Of a DNA stretch of 64,000 nucleotides, positions 8,049-16,209 are shown one piece after another (position 1 is the stretch's first letter; each line of letters begins with the position of its first letter). The stretch is from contig NZ_CP029189.1 in the NCBI RefSeq assembly GCF_008642275.1, positions 3,230,001 to 3,294,000 on the forward strand, given 5' to 3'. The notes under the pieces are model-generated. The model had not been told where the DNA came from, searched no databases, and saw nothing but the letters and a program-made list of their open reading frames with translations. A program made the translations under genes and the position numbers. This stretch comes from Streptomyces venezuelae (lineage in GTDB: Bacteria > Actinomycetota > Actinomycetes > Streptomycetales > Streptomycetaceae).

Positions 8049-8513
8049 ATGACCACCGCATCCGAAGCCGCCGCGTCCGCGGGCGGGCTGCTCCTGCCCG
8101 TCCCCGACGAGGACGGCGCCCCCTTCTGGGAGTACGCCGCCCAGGGCGAGCTCCGCGTCCAGGCCTGCGCCGCCTGCGGCCGGCTGCGCTTCCCGCCGCG
8201 CCCCTGCTGCCCGCACTGCCGTTCCTTCGACAGCGAGTGGCGCCGGATGAGCGGCCGCGGCCGGATCTGGTCCTACGTCCGGCCGCACCCGCCGCTGCTG
8301 CCCGCGTACGCCGCGCAGGCCCCGTACAACGTGATCCTCGTGGAGCTGGCCGACGCCCCGCACATCCGGCTCGCCGGGAACCTGGTGACCTCGGCCGACG
8401 CCCCGCTCGACTCGGTGGATCCGGCCCGGCTGCGGATCGGCGCCCGGGTGCACGTGGTCTTCACCGAGACGGGCGGCATGGCCGTGCCCCGCTGGGTCCT
8501 GGAGAAGTCATGA
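8049..8513 (+). CDS. DUF35 OB-fold zinc protein, Ltp partner
   Basis: 154 residues. A zinc ribbon with two Cys-x2-Cys pairs (CAACGRLRFPPRPCCPHC) precedes an OB-fold half (about 75-150). DUF35 proteins bind Ltp/thiolase enzymes and are needed for their activity or stability in steroid side-chain degradation. Placement directly after the Ltp gene (4 bp gap) and overlap with the hydratase gene downstream (ATGA at 8510-8513) support one translationally coupled complex. It is shorter than ChsH2-type fusions because it lacks a MaoC domain. Confidence 0.85.
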   Translation: MTTASEAAASAGGLLLPVPDEDGAPFWEYAAQGELRVQACAACGRLRFPPRPCCPHCRSFDSEWRRMSGRGRIWSYVRPHPPLLPAYAAQAPYNVILVELADAPHIRLAGNLVTSADAPLDSVDPARLRIGARVHVVFTETGGMAVPRWVLEKS

Positions 8514-9286
8514 CCGTGCGGGTGGAACGCGACAAGGCCACCGGCGTCGCCGTCGTCACCCTGGACCGCGAGCACCGGCACAACGCCGTCGACCTGGCCA
8601 CCGCCGCCGAACTGGGCGAGGTGTGGCGGGAGCTGCGGTTCGCCGAGGACGTGCGGGCGGTGGTGCTCACCGGCGCCGGGACGGCCGCCTTCTGCACCGG
8701 CTTCGACCGCGGCGTCGAGGTGCCGCAGCCGGCGTCCCCCTACTCGGCCGACGACCCGCTGATCGCCATCGGCCCGAAGGCGGGCGACCTGTGGAAGCCG
8801 GTGATCGCCGCCGTCAACGGCATGGCCTGCGGCGGTGCCTTCTACCTGCTGGGCGAGGCGGATTTCCTGATCGCCTCCGAGACCGCCACCTTCTTCGACC
8901 CGCACACCACCTACGGGATGGTCAGCGCCTACGAGGCCGTCTACATGGCGCAGCGGATGCCCTTCGGCGAGGCGGCCCGGATGTCCCTGATGGGCACGGC
9001 CGAGCGGCTCTCGGCGCACCGGGCCCACGCGATCGGACTCGTCTCGGAGCTGACCGCGCCCGACGCGCTGCTGCCTGCGGCCCTGCGGGCGGCGCAGACC
9101 CTGGCCGGCTTCCCGACGGAGGCCGTGCAGGGCACGGTGCGGGCCCTGTGGTCGGCGAAGCAGGCCGCGCTCCAGCAGGCCCTGGCGCAGGCTCCGGCGC
9201 TGATCGCGCTGGGGAACCTGGCGCCGGAGCGGCAGGCGGAGCTGTTCGCCGCGCGGCGGCCCGGCACGGAGTTCAGGCTGCGCTGA
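8510..9286 (+). CDS. Enoyl-CoA hydratase/isomerase family protein
   Basis: 258-residue crotonase-fold protein. The oxyanion-hole segments are visible as TGAGTAAFCTGFD (near 56) and VNGMACGGAFYLLGEADF (about 99-116). At the usual catalytic Glu sites only parts of the motif are kept, so hydratase versus isomerase or another crotonase activity cannot be told. The start codon overlaps the DUF35 stop, marking it as the third gene of the operon under palindrome site 1. It would handle an unsaturated CoA ester made by the acyl-CoA dehydrogenases of the island. Confidence 0.82.
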   Translation: MTVRVERDKATGVAVVTLDREHRHNAVDLATAAELGEVWRELRFAEDVRAVVLTGAGTAAFCTGFDRGVEVPQPASPYSADDPLIAIGPKAGDLWKPVIAAVNGMACGGAFYLLGEADFLIASETATFFDPHTTYGMVSAYEAVYMAQRMPFGEAARMSLMGTAERLSAHRAHAIGLVSELTAPDALLPAALRAAQTLAGFPTEAVQGTVRALWSAKQAALQQALAQAPALIALGNLAPERQAELFAARRPGTEFRLR

Positions 9287-9301
9287 CGGCGGGCGTCCGC
9301 G

Positions 9302-9928
9302 TCAGGGCTTGCGCGTGGACTTCGGGGAGGACTTCGTCGGGGTGGACCTGGGCGTGGTCCCGGGGGTGGTCCCGGGCGTGGGTCCGGAGCCACCCGACGT
9401 GGTGGTCCCCGCCGGGCCCCGCGTCGAGGTGCCGGACGCCTCCCGGGGCCGGTCCAGGCGGCACGTGGTGACCTCGGCCGCGCGCGAGGGCTCCTTGAGC
9501 GCGACCTCGACCGTACGGGTCCCACGGGCCTCCAGGGTCGCCTCGACCTCGGTCGACTCGATGGTGGCGCCGCCTGCGCCCTCCCGGTACAGCTGCACCG
9601 TGAAGGCCGCCTTGCGGTCCACGTTCGAGGTGATCCTGACGGTGGTGACCGGCGGGGTGCCGGCGACGCAGGTGACGACGACCGCCGTGGCCGGGGCACC
9701 GCTCGCGCTCGCGGAGGGCGACGCGGTGGCCTTGCCGTTGTCGCCGCCGCTGCCGTGACTCTTCTTCTTGCTCTTGGAGCTGGAGCACCCGCCACCACTG
9801 CTGCTCTTGCTCTTGCTCTTGCCGCTGCTGCCGCTGCTGCTGCTTCCGCCGTGCGATGAGAAGCCGGTCAGCGCGAGCACGACACCCACCAGCACCGCGG
9901 TGAACCTGATACGACGCCCAGCCACCAT
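9302..9928 (-). CDS. Secreted Ser/Lys-rich protein of unknown function
   Basis: 208 residues from the ATG at 9928, which has a GGGGAGGGG ribosome-binding stretch 8 nt upstream. An N-terminal signal segment (RRIRFTAVLVGVVLALTGF) is followed by a very Ser/Gly/Lys-rich linker containing one Cys (about 32-75), a folded beta-rich core (about 85-165) with two cysteines (VTCV, TTCR) that could pair, and a Thr/Pro/Ser tail ending KSSPKSTRKP, typical of wall-spanning regions. No family is recognised. It is convergent with the catabolic operon and probably unrelated to it. Confidence 0.7.
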   Translation of the reverse strand: MVAGRRIRFTAVLVGVVLALTGFSSHGGSSSSGSSGKSKSKSSSGGGCSSSKSKKKSHGSGGDNGKATASPSASASGAPATAVVVTCVAGTPPVTTVRITSNVDRKAAFTVQLYREGAGGATIESTEVEATLEARGTRTVEVALKEPSRAAEVTTCRLDRPREASGTSTRGPAGTTTSGGSGPTPGTTPGTTPRSTPTKSSPKSTRKP

Positions 9929-10097
9929 GGCCCGAACCCCTCCCCCTGGGACAACGGCGGGCCACGCTACCAGCCGCGCCACGCCACGTAAGGAGGACAT
10001 AAGACTGGTTCCCGCCGGATCCGGGGCCCTCCGGCGTGCGGGCCGCCGGGCCCGGGCGTAGCGTCGGGACCGAGATCCCTATCCCGGAGGGCCGGGC

Positions 10098-10556
10098 ATG
10101 CTCCGCAACGTACTCGGCTCCCTGATGGGTCTGACCGGAGCGGCGGCCGCCGTCTGGAGTCCCTTCCGTGCCTGGTACGACGGCCGTCTCGGACGCGAGT
10201 ACGGCGTCCAGGAGCTCTTCACCTCGGCCGGGATCACCGGCCACACGCCCACCCTGACGGCCTCGATCCTGCTCCCGTACCTCTTCGCCGCCGCCCTCGC
10301 CCTGTGCGCGGTGCTGCTCCGCTCACGGCTGCTGATGGCGCTGGCGGGGGTGGTCGTACTCGGCTTCACGATCCTGTGGATGGTCCGCCAGGGCCAGGCC
10401 GTCGGCAGCCTCTCCGTGGGCGGCGACGGCCGGGGCCTCGGCGACGGCCTCGCCGGCGCCCTCGGTGCCGGCGCGCTGATCCTGCTGGGCGCGGCGGTCA
10501 TGCGCGGCCGGCCCGCCCCGCGCACCCGCCCGCTCCCCCCGGCGACACCCGCGTAG
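10098..10556 (+). CDS. Small integral membrane protein, unknown function
   Basis: 152 residues with about four hydrophobic segments: N-terminal (LGSLMGLTGAAAAVW), LLPYLFAAALALCAVLL, LLMALAGVVVLGFTILWMV and GLAGALGAGALILLGAAVM. The C-terminus is a short Arg/Pro-rich cytoplasmic tail. GGAGG about 9 nt before ATG 10098 supports the start. The organisation resembles small conserved Streptomyces membrane proteins of unknown role. It is followed by a strong terminator hairpin. Confidence 0.72.
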   Translation: MLRNVLGSLMGLTGAAAAVWSPFRAWYDGRLGREYGVQELFTSAGITGHTPTLTASILLPYLFAAALALCAVLLRSRLLMALAGVVVLGFTILWMVRQGQAVGSLSVGGDGRGLGDGLAGALGAGALILLGAAVMRGRPAPRTRPLPPATPA

Positions 10557-10584
10557 CCCCTCCGGGCGCGCCGGAAACGGCGGC

Positions 10585-10613
10585 GGCCCCGGCCCCCCGA
10601 CGGGGGCGGGGCC
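10585..10613. terminator. GC-rich hairpin between convergent genes
   Basis: GGCCCCGGCCCCCC at 10585-10598 pairs with GGGGGCGGGGCC at 10602-10613 (one bulge). It lies between the membrane-protein stop and the cyclophilin stop and probably ends both transcripts. There is no U-tract, as is common in Streptomyces. Confidence 0.6.
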
Positions 10614-10638
10614 GACCGGCCGTGCAGGCGGGGTGGGA

Positions 10639-11136
10639 TCAGGCAGCGTCGACGACGCCGGAGGCCGCGATCTCGACCTTGCCCTTGGGGGCGCCGGACT
10701 GGGAGCCCAGGGCCTCGATCTGGTCGACGAGCTCCTGGCCCGAGACGACCTCGCCGAAGACGACGTGCTTGCCGTCGAGCCACGAGGTGACGACCGTGGT
10801 GATGAAGAACTGCGAGCCGTTGGTGTTGCGGCCCGCGTTCGCCATCGACAGCAGGTACGGGCGGTCGTGCTTCAGCTGGAAGTTCTCGTCCTCGAACTTC
10901 TCGCCGTAGATGGACTTGCCGCCGGTGCCGTTGTGGTTGGTGAAGTCACCGCCCTGCAGCATGAACTGGGGGATGACGCGGTGGAAGCCCGAGCCGGCGT
11001 AGCCGTAGCCGTTCTGGCCGGTGGCCAGCTCACGGAAGTTGCGCGCCGTCTTCGGGACGACCTCGTCGAAGAGGTTGAAGACGATGCGGCCGGCGGGGGC
11101 GCCGTTGATGGTGATGTCGAAGTAGACGTTGCTCAT
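10639..11136 (-). CDS. Cyclophilin-type peptidyl-prolyl cis-trans isomerase
   Basis: 165 residues, a complete single-domain bacterial cyclophilin. Conserved active-site blocks are present: [15 protein letters not shown] (about 52-66, with the catalytic Arg), [15 protein letters not shown] and [11 protein letters not shown]. There is no signal peptide, so it acts in the cytoplasm as a protein-folding catalyst. The start is set at MSNVYFDI, the family's usual N-terminus; an in-frame ATG 9 nt upstream (11145) has the better-spaced GGGAG and could be the real start. It lies downstream of the kinase gene in the same direction with a 68-bp gap. Confidence 0.93.
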   Translation of the reverse strand: MSNVYFDITINGAPAGRIVFNLFDEVVPKTARNFRELATGQNGYGYAGSGFHRVIPQFMLQGGDFTNHNGTGGKSIYGEKFEDENFQLKHDRPYLLSMANAGRNTNGSQFFITTVVTSWLDGKHVVFGEVVSGQELVDQIEALGSQSGAPKGKVEIAASGVVDAA

Positions 11137-11204
11137 GGGGTCCATCCTGTCACTCCCGGTGGGGTGCGCTACCCGGCGGGGCCGTAGCCCCGCCTCCGGG
11201 CAGG

Positions 11205-13604
11205 TCAGCCGCTCGTACGGGTGCCCGTCCCCTTCGCCGCGTCCAGGGCGTACACGCAGCGGTCCTTGCTGCATGCGTAGACCACGCCGGCCTCCGCCAC
11301 CGGGGCGCCCGTGATCTCGCCGCCCGTGGCCAGCTTCCAGCGCAGCTGGCCGCCCGCCGCGTCCAGGGTGTACAGGCAGTGGTCGGCCGAACCGAAGTGC
11401 ACCCGGCCGTCCGCGACCGCCGGCAGGCCGGTGATCTCGCCGCCCGCCGCGAACCGCCACTTCGGGGTGCCGGTGACCGCGTCGAGCGTGTACAGCGCGC
11501 TGCCCGCGCCCAGGTGGACGTTGCCGTTCGCGACCACCACCGGGTCAGCGGACTGCCGTCCCTCGGTCGCGATCCGCCAGCGGTCCTGGCCGGTGGCCGC
11601 GTCGAGGGCGTAGACCGTGCCCAGGTAGTCCACGAGGTAGACCCCGCCGCCCGTGATCGCCGCGCCCGGCGCGAAGGCCGGGGGCGCCAGGAAGACCGCG
11701 GGGGCCTCGAAGTGCCAGCGGACCCGGCCCGAGGCCCGGTCCACCGAGATGACCCGGGTGCCGGCCGCGACGTAGACGTTGCCGTCCGGGGCCGGGGTGA
11801 CCCGCACGGGCACGTTCCCGCAGGAGGCCGCGTCACCGATCGGATACGACCAGGACTCGCGGCCGGTACGGGCGTCCAGGGCGCGCAGCCGGGCGTCCTG
11901 CCACACGTACACCGTGCCGTCGTGGAGGACCGGGGCGGCCTCCGGGGTCTCGAAGTCGCTCTGTGCTCCGGTCAGCTCCCACAGCTTGTGGCCGGTGGAG
12001 GCCTCCCGGCCCTGTACGCCGCCGCCGCGGGTGGCGGTGACGACCGTGCCGCGCTCGGCGCGCAGCGCGTACACCCAGGCGTCGGTGGACAGCCGCCACC
12101 GCTCGGATCCGTCACCGGCGTCGAGCGCGAAGAGGGAAGGGCCGTCGGAGGCGTGGATCCGGCCGTCGGCGACCGCCATGGACCAGGCGACGTCACGGGT
12201 CTTGAACTGGCGCCGCCCGCTCGCCACGTCCAGCGCGTGGACCTCGAAGGAGGTCACGTACAGCAGGTTCCCGGCGACGGTCGGGGTGCCCCAGACCTCG
12301 TTGGACATGCGGAAGCGCCACGGCCGCCAGCGGCCGCTGTCCGGGGCCGGGCCGGGGCTCGGTACGGGCTGCACCGCCGAGGGGGTGGCCACGGACCCGC
12401 CGGGCGGGCGGATCCAGCCGGTCGCCGAGTCCGGGGCGGACGGCGAGGCGTGCGCGGCCGGGGCCTGGGCGCTCGCGCGCGGCCCGGGCCCGATCGGCAC
12501 CGGCGAGCCGCCCAGGCGCACCGGCTCGCCCGAGGGCACCGGGGACATCGGCGGGTGCTGCGGGCGCTGCGGGACGGCCTGGCCGGTCCGCGGGTCCACC
12601 CACGAGTCGGCCCCGCGCGGGCGCCGGTGCGTGACGGCCTCGGAGGCCGCCCCGCGGCCCCCGGAGCCCGAGCCGGGCGCCGGCAGCGCCGGGAGCGGCG
12701 CGGGCGGCGTACGGTGCCCCGCGCGGCGGGCCTCGATCATCGCGACGGCCCGGGCGGGCAGCCATGCCGAGGCGGTGCCGCTGTCGTCACCGCCGTCGAA
12801 CAGGTGCGGGGCGAGCTGCGCCTGCAGGTCGGCCGGGGTGGGCCGGAGCGTGGCGTCCATCTGCATGCAGGAGTCGATCAGCGGCCGCAGCTCGGCGGGC
12901 AGACCCTCCAGGTTGGGGCCCTCGCGCAGCAGCATGAAGACCGTCTCCACCGGGTTCGCCCCGTGGTACGGCGGGTGCCCGGTGGCGGCGAAGACGAGGG
13001 TGGAGCCGAGCGAGAAGACGTCGCTGGCGCCCTTGACGCTGCGCGAGTCCTTGGCCTGCTCGGGCGACATGTAGGCGGGGGTGCCGACGGCGACGTTCGT
13101 CATGGTCAGCCGGGTGTTGGAGACACCGCTCGCGATGCCGAAGTCGATCACGCGCGGGCCGTCCTCGACGACGAGCACGTTGGACGGCTTCAGGTCGCGG
13201 TGGACCAGGCCCGCGCCGTGGATGGACTGCAGGGCCTCGGCGATGCCGGCGGCCAGCCACCGTACGGCCTGGGCGGGCATGGGCCCGCACTCGTTGACGA
13301 TCTCCTCCAGGGAGGGCGCCGGGACGTACGCGGTCGCCAGCCACGGCACGGCCGCGCGCGGATCGGCGTCGACCACGGCCGCCGTGTAGAAGCCGGACAC
13401 GGCGCGGGCCGCCTCCACCTCGCGCGTGAAGCGGACGCGGAAGAGCTGGTCCTCGGCGAGCTCGGTGCGCACCGTCTTGATCGCGACCCGCCGTCCGGAC
13501 GCGGACCGCGCGAGATAGACCAGCCCCATGCCGCCGGCGCCGAGCCGTCCCAGCACCTCGAAGGGGCCGATCCGTCTCGGGTCGTGCTGCGTCAGCTGCT
13601 CCAC
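11205..13604 (-). CDS. Ser/Thr protein kinase with PQQ-type beta-propeller
   Basis: 799 residues. The N-terminal Hanks-type kinase domain has GRLGAGGMG (19-27), the HRDLKPSN catalytic loop (near 140), DFGIASG and a [10 protein letters not shown] activation segment. A proline-rich linker (about 300-430) leads to a C-terminal propeller (about 445-799) built of repeated G-x-LYALDA-x-TG-x-xxW units, the PQQ/WD-like repeat seen in quinoprotein sheets. There is no obvious membrane helix between the halves, so the propeller may be cytoplasmic and serve as a sensor or scaffold. GTG at 13604 follows GGAGG with 6-nt spacing; GTG 13607 is an alternative. Confidence 0.9.
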   Translation of the reverse strand: MEQLTQHDPRRIGPFEVLGRLGAGGMGLVYLARSASGRRVAIKTVRTELAEDQLFRVRFTREVEAARAVSGFYTAAVVDADPRAAVPWLATAYVPAPSLEEIVNECGPMPAQAVRWLAAGIAEALQSIHGAGLVHRDLKPSNVLVVEDGPRVIDFGIASGVSNTRLTMTNVAVGTPAYMSPEQAKDSRSVKGASDVFSLGSTLVFAATGHPPYHGANPVETVFMLLREGPNLEGLPAELRPLIDSCMQMDATLRPTPADLQAQLAPHLFDGGDDSGTASAWLPARAVAMIEARRAGHRTPPAPLPALPAPGSGSGGRGAASEAVTHRRPRGADSWVDPRTGQAVPQRPQHPPMSPVPSGEPVRLGGSPVPIGPGPRASAQAPAAHASPSAPDSATGWIRPPGGSVATPSAVQPVPSPGPAPDSGRWRPWRFRMSNEVWGTPTVAGNLLYVTSFEVHALDVASGRRQFKTRDVAWSMAVADGRIHASDGPSLFALDAGDGSERWRLSTDAWVYALRAERGTVVTATRGGGVQGREASTGHKLWELTGAQSDFETPEAAPVLHDGTVYVWQDARLRALDARTGRESWSYPIGDAASCGNVPVRVTPAPDGNVYVAAGTRVISVDRASGRVRWHFEAPAVFLAPPAFAPGAAITGGGVYLVDYLGTVYALDAATGQDRWRIATEGRQSADPVVVANGNVHLGAGSALYTLDAVTGTPKWRFAAGGEITGLPAVADGRVHFGSADHCLYTLDAAGGQLRWKLATGGEITGAPVAEAGVVYACSKDRCVYALDAAKGTGTRTSG

Positions 13605-13902
13605 CACTCGCCTCCACACCTCCCCGTACGGGCCACTCAGCGGGCCCGCTTCCACCGGCACGGGGCCCTGCCCCGTGCAGCGTCTCACTCCGGGCGCCGC
13701 CCGGGTCGAGCAACCCCGATTCTGTCAGGCCCGGGACCGGTCCGGCCCCGGCACGTCGAGCAGGGCGGTGTGATCTGCTCGGCGATCCTTCCGGTACCGG
13801 GGCGATCCGGGCCCCTCGGCCCGGTGGACGGGACCCGGGCGAGGGCGGTCGGCGGCCGGAAGGCGCCTGGAGGGTGAGTGGGGGCGGCTGTGCGGAGGGG
13901 GC

Positions 13903-14697
13903 TTACGCGTCCGGCTTCGTACGGGGTTCCGACAGCAGCCCGAAGACCGCCCCCTGGTTGTCGGCGACGACCGCGATGCGCCCGTAGGGGGTGTCGAAGG
14001 GGTCGGCGGTGACCCGGCCGCCGAGCCGCTGGACCATCGCGACCGACTGGTCGCAGTCCGGGACGGCGAAGTAGGCGAGGAAGTGCGCGGGCATGGCCTC
14101 GGGAAAGGCGTCGGTGATCAGGCTGCGGCCGAGGACGGCGGTGTCCGTGCCGGGTGCGGTCCCGGGCGGGGACCAGATGCGGTACTCGACGCCGGCGTCG
14201 TCCTGGTCCTGCGGGACGTAGCCGAAGACCTTGGCGTAGAAGGCGTCGACGGCGTCCCGGGCGCGCGTGTAGACCTCGCTCCAGCAGTACGTGTACGGCT
14301 CCTGCTGGGCGTCGAACCCGTGGTGGGTGCCGGGCTGCCACAGGCCGAAGACGGCGCCGCCGGGGTCGGCGGCCATCGCCGCGGTGCCGTACGGGCCGAC
14401 CGGCATCGGGTCCATGACCATCTGCCCGCCGGCGGCGCGGATGCGCTGGGCACAGGCGTACGCGTCGGTGGTGTAGAGGTAGATCCCCCAGACGGTGGGC
14501 ATGCGGCCGTCGGGCTTGGGGGCGAGGGCGGCGACGTTGCGGCCGCGGCTGTAGGCCTGGGTGTAGTGGCCGTACTCGGCGCCCGCGCTGTCGGCGAAGG
14601 TCCACCCGAAGAGCTCACCGTAGAAGCGCTTGCCCGCCTCGACGTCCGGAAGCGAAGCGTCCACCCAGCAGGGTGCGCCTTCCGCGAATGCGGCCAT
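13903..14697 (-). CDS. VOC-family protein with two glyoxalase-fold domains
   Basis: 264 residues forming two tandem VOC domains: about 8-125 (PCWVDASLPDVEAGKRFYGELFGW) and 135-258 (YCWSEVYTRARDAVDAFYAKVFGY). Both end with an ADPGGAVFGLW-type strand (VADNQGAVFGLL in the second). Such proteins include antibiotic-binding and dioxygenase members, but metal ligands are not evident, so a binding or unknown role is as likely as catalysis. A paralogue lies at 27639-28424. ATG at 14697 is taken as the start. It sits just upstream of the divergent TetR gene. Confidence 0.82.
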   Translation of the reverse strand: MAAFAEGAPCWVDASLPDVEAGKRFYGELFGWTFADSAGAEYGHYTQAYSRGRNVAALAPKPDGRMPTVWGIYLYTTDAYACAQRIRAAGGQMVMDPMPVGPYGTAAMAADPGGAVFGLWQPGTHHGFDAQQEPYTYCWSEVYTRARDAVDAFYAKVFGYVPQDQDDAGVEYRIWSPPGTAPGTDTAVLGRSLITDAFPEAMPAHFLAYFAVPDCDQSVAMVQRLGGRVTADPFDTPYGRIAVVADNQGAVFGLLSEPRTKPDA

Positions 14698-15017
14698 GGG
14701 CCCGTTTCCTTCCGTTGCGCGGGGGTGTGTACCCTCCCCACCCTCTCAGCCATGATCCGCCCGGGAACTTGTCCACAGCCTGTTGATAAGACTATTCGGG
14801 GGAAAATCGGCGGAACCGGGCGACACGCCTGGGCCCGGAGACGGCCGTCGACCCGGGGTGGGGGCGCGGCCCGCGCGGCGGACGGCGGGGCCCGATTTTT
14901 GTCCGGATTGTGCCGGTGCGGCCAGCCGGGACCGCCTTCCGCCCAGGCCAGGGACCCCGTAACCCCATTTGCAGGCGGCCGAATAGCGCGCCGATCACCC
15001 CTCGGTAAGCTGACGGC
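14698..15017. other. Divergent promoter gap between VOC and TetR genes
   Basis: About 320 bp without a gene. It holds one DnaA-box match (TTGTCCACA, 14769-14777), a long GC-rich stretch, and at its right end TAAGCT (15006-15011), a TANNNT -10 box 6 nt before the TetR ATG. CTGAC-GGCAT-GACAG (15010-15024) overlaps that start codon and matches the island operator in one half and four of five bases of the other. Confidence 0.5.
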
Positions 15018-15665
15018 ATGACAGGACAAGTACGCACCGTCGACGGGCGTGTCGCCGGCCGGCGCGGCCAGGCGACGCGGCAGAAGCTGCTCGACTGCCT
15101 CAGCGAGATGCTCAGCTCCTCGCCGTACCGCGACGTCAAGGTGATCGACGTCGCCCGCAAGGCCGGTACCTCCCCCGCGACCTTCTACCAGTACTTCCCG
15201 GACGTCGAGGGCGCCGTCCTGGAGATCGCCGAACAAATGGCCACCGAGGGCGCGCAGTTGACGTCGCTCGTCGAGGGCCGGACCTGGGTCGGCAAGTCGG
15301 GGTGGGCCGCCGCCGAGGAACTCGTCGAGGGCTTCCTGGAGTTCTGGCGCCGCAACGACGCGATCCTGCGGGTCGTCGACCTCGGCGCGGCCGAGGGCGA
15401 CAAGCGCTTCTACAAGATCCGCATGAAGATCCTGAACTCGGTCACCAACTCCCTCACGGAATCGATGAAGGAGCTCCAGGCCAAGGGCAAGGTCGACAAG
15501 GACGTCAGCCCCGCGGCGATGGCCGGTTCGCTGGTCGCGATGCTGGCCGCGGTCGCCTCGCACCAGAAGGGGTTCCAGACCTGGGGCGTCAAGCAGGCCG
15601 AGCTCAAGCCGAACCTGGCACTGCTCGTCCACCTCGGCATCACGGGCAAGAAGCCCACGAAGTAG
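15018..15665 (+). CDS. TetR-family transcriptional regulator, candidate island regulator
   Basis: 215 residues. The N-terminal TetR helix-turn-helix is at about 20-66 (RQKLLDCLSEMLSS...DVARKAGTSPATFYQYFPD), followed by an all-helical ligand/dimer domain. TetR repressors of actinobacterial lipid catabolism typically bind an acyl-CoA or pathway intermediate. It is the only TetR gene in the window, sits within the island, and a degenerate copy of the CTGAC-N5-GTCAG motif overlaps its start codon, as expected for autorepression. With TAAGCT 6 nt before the ATG and no ribosome-binding site, the mRNA is probably leaderless. Control of the whole island is inference. Confidence 0.9.
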   Translation: MTGQVRTVDGRVAGRRGQATRQKLLDCLSEMLSSSPYRDVKVIDVARKAGTSPATFYQYFPDVEGAVLEIAEQMATEGAQLTSLVEGRTWVGKSGWAAAEELVEGFLEFWRRNDAILRVVDLGAAEGDKRFYKIRMKILNSVTNSLTESMKELQAKGKVDKDVSPAAMAGSLVAMLAAVASHQKGFQTWGVKQAELKPNLALLVHLGITGKKPTK

Positions 15666-15726
15666 CGGCGGCCCCCGGACGCCCTCCAGGGGCCCGCCGA
15701 CCACGCCCGATCGCCTCCGCCTGCGA

Positions 15727-16209
15727 TCAGCGACGCTCCAGGCGGAACAACCGGATCTCGCGCTCGATGCGCGCCTGGTACGTCGCGTACGGCGGCCAGA
15801 ACCCCAGCACCGCCTGCCACGCCTCCGCGCGTTCCTCACCCGCCAGCAGCCGGGCCCGGACGGGAATGTCCCGGCCTTGCCAACTCACGTCCGCGTCCGG
15901 GTGCTTGAGAAGGTTTCCGGTCCACGCCGGGTGCCCGGGCCGGCCGAAGTTGGAGCCGATCAGGATCCATGTCCTCCCGCCGTCCTCCGGCATGCAGGCG
16001 AGCGGGGTCGTGCGCGGCTCACCGGTCCTGGCGCCCTTGGCGGTGAGGATCACGCCCGGCAGCATCTGGGCACTGAGGATGACCTTGCCGCGGGTCAGCC
16101 TGTGCACCGCCTTGTCCAGGGCGGGGATGAAGTGCGGTGCGATCTTGGCGAAGAGCATGGTCGAGGAGACCTTCTGCATCAGCTTGACGCCGGGAGCCAC
16201 GGGAGCCAT
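15727..16209 (-). CDS. Deazaflavin (F420)-dependent nitroreductase-family protein
   Basis: 160 residues of the DDN-like F420-binding split-barrel family: VILTAKGARTGEPRTTPLACMPEDG and LIGSNFGRPGHPAWTGNLLKHPDADV match the family's cofactor region. Members transfer hydride between F420H2 and quinones, nitro compounds or unsaturated ketones. ATG at 16209 overlaps the stop of the acyl-CoA dehydrogenase gene by one base (16209), so it is the second gene of that operon and would act on a pathway intermediate, plausibly a double-bond reduction. Confidence 0.85.
   Translation of the reverse strand: MAPVAPGVKLMQKVSSTMLFAKIAPHFIPALDKAVHRLTRGKVILSAQMLPGVILTAKGARTGEPRTTPLACMPEDGGRTWILIGSNFGRPGHPAWTGNLLKHPDADVSWQGRDIPVRARLLAGEERAEAWQAVLGFWPPYATYQARIEREIRLFRLERR

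Noticed and set aside
5147..8056. Very long open frames on the opposite strand of the ligase/Ltp genes
   Set aside because: They are the usual high-GC antisense shadows: Arg/Pro/Gly-rich, without motifs, and opposite to genes with clear domains. The same holds for 11379-13877 and 57983-61063.
14769..14777. DnaA box TTGTCCACA, possible origin element
   Set aside because: A single box; a second identical one at 36374 is inside a coding region. No cluster, no dnaA/dnaN genes and no AT-rich unwinding region.
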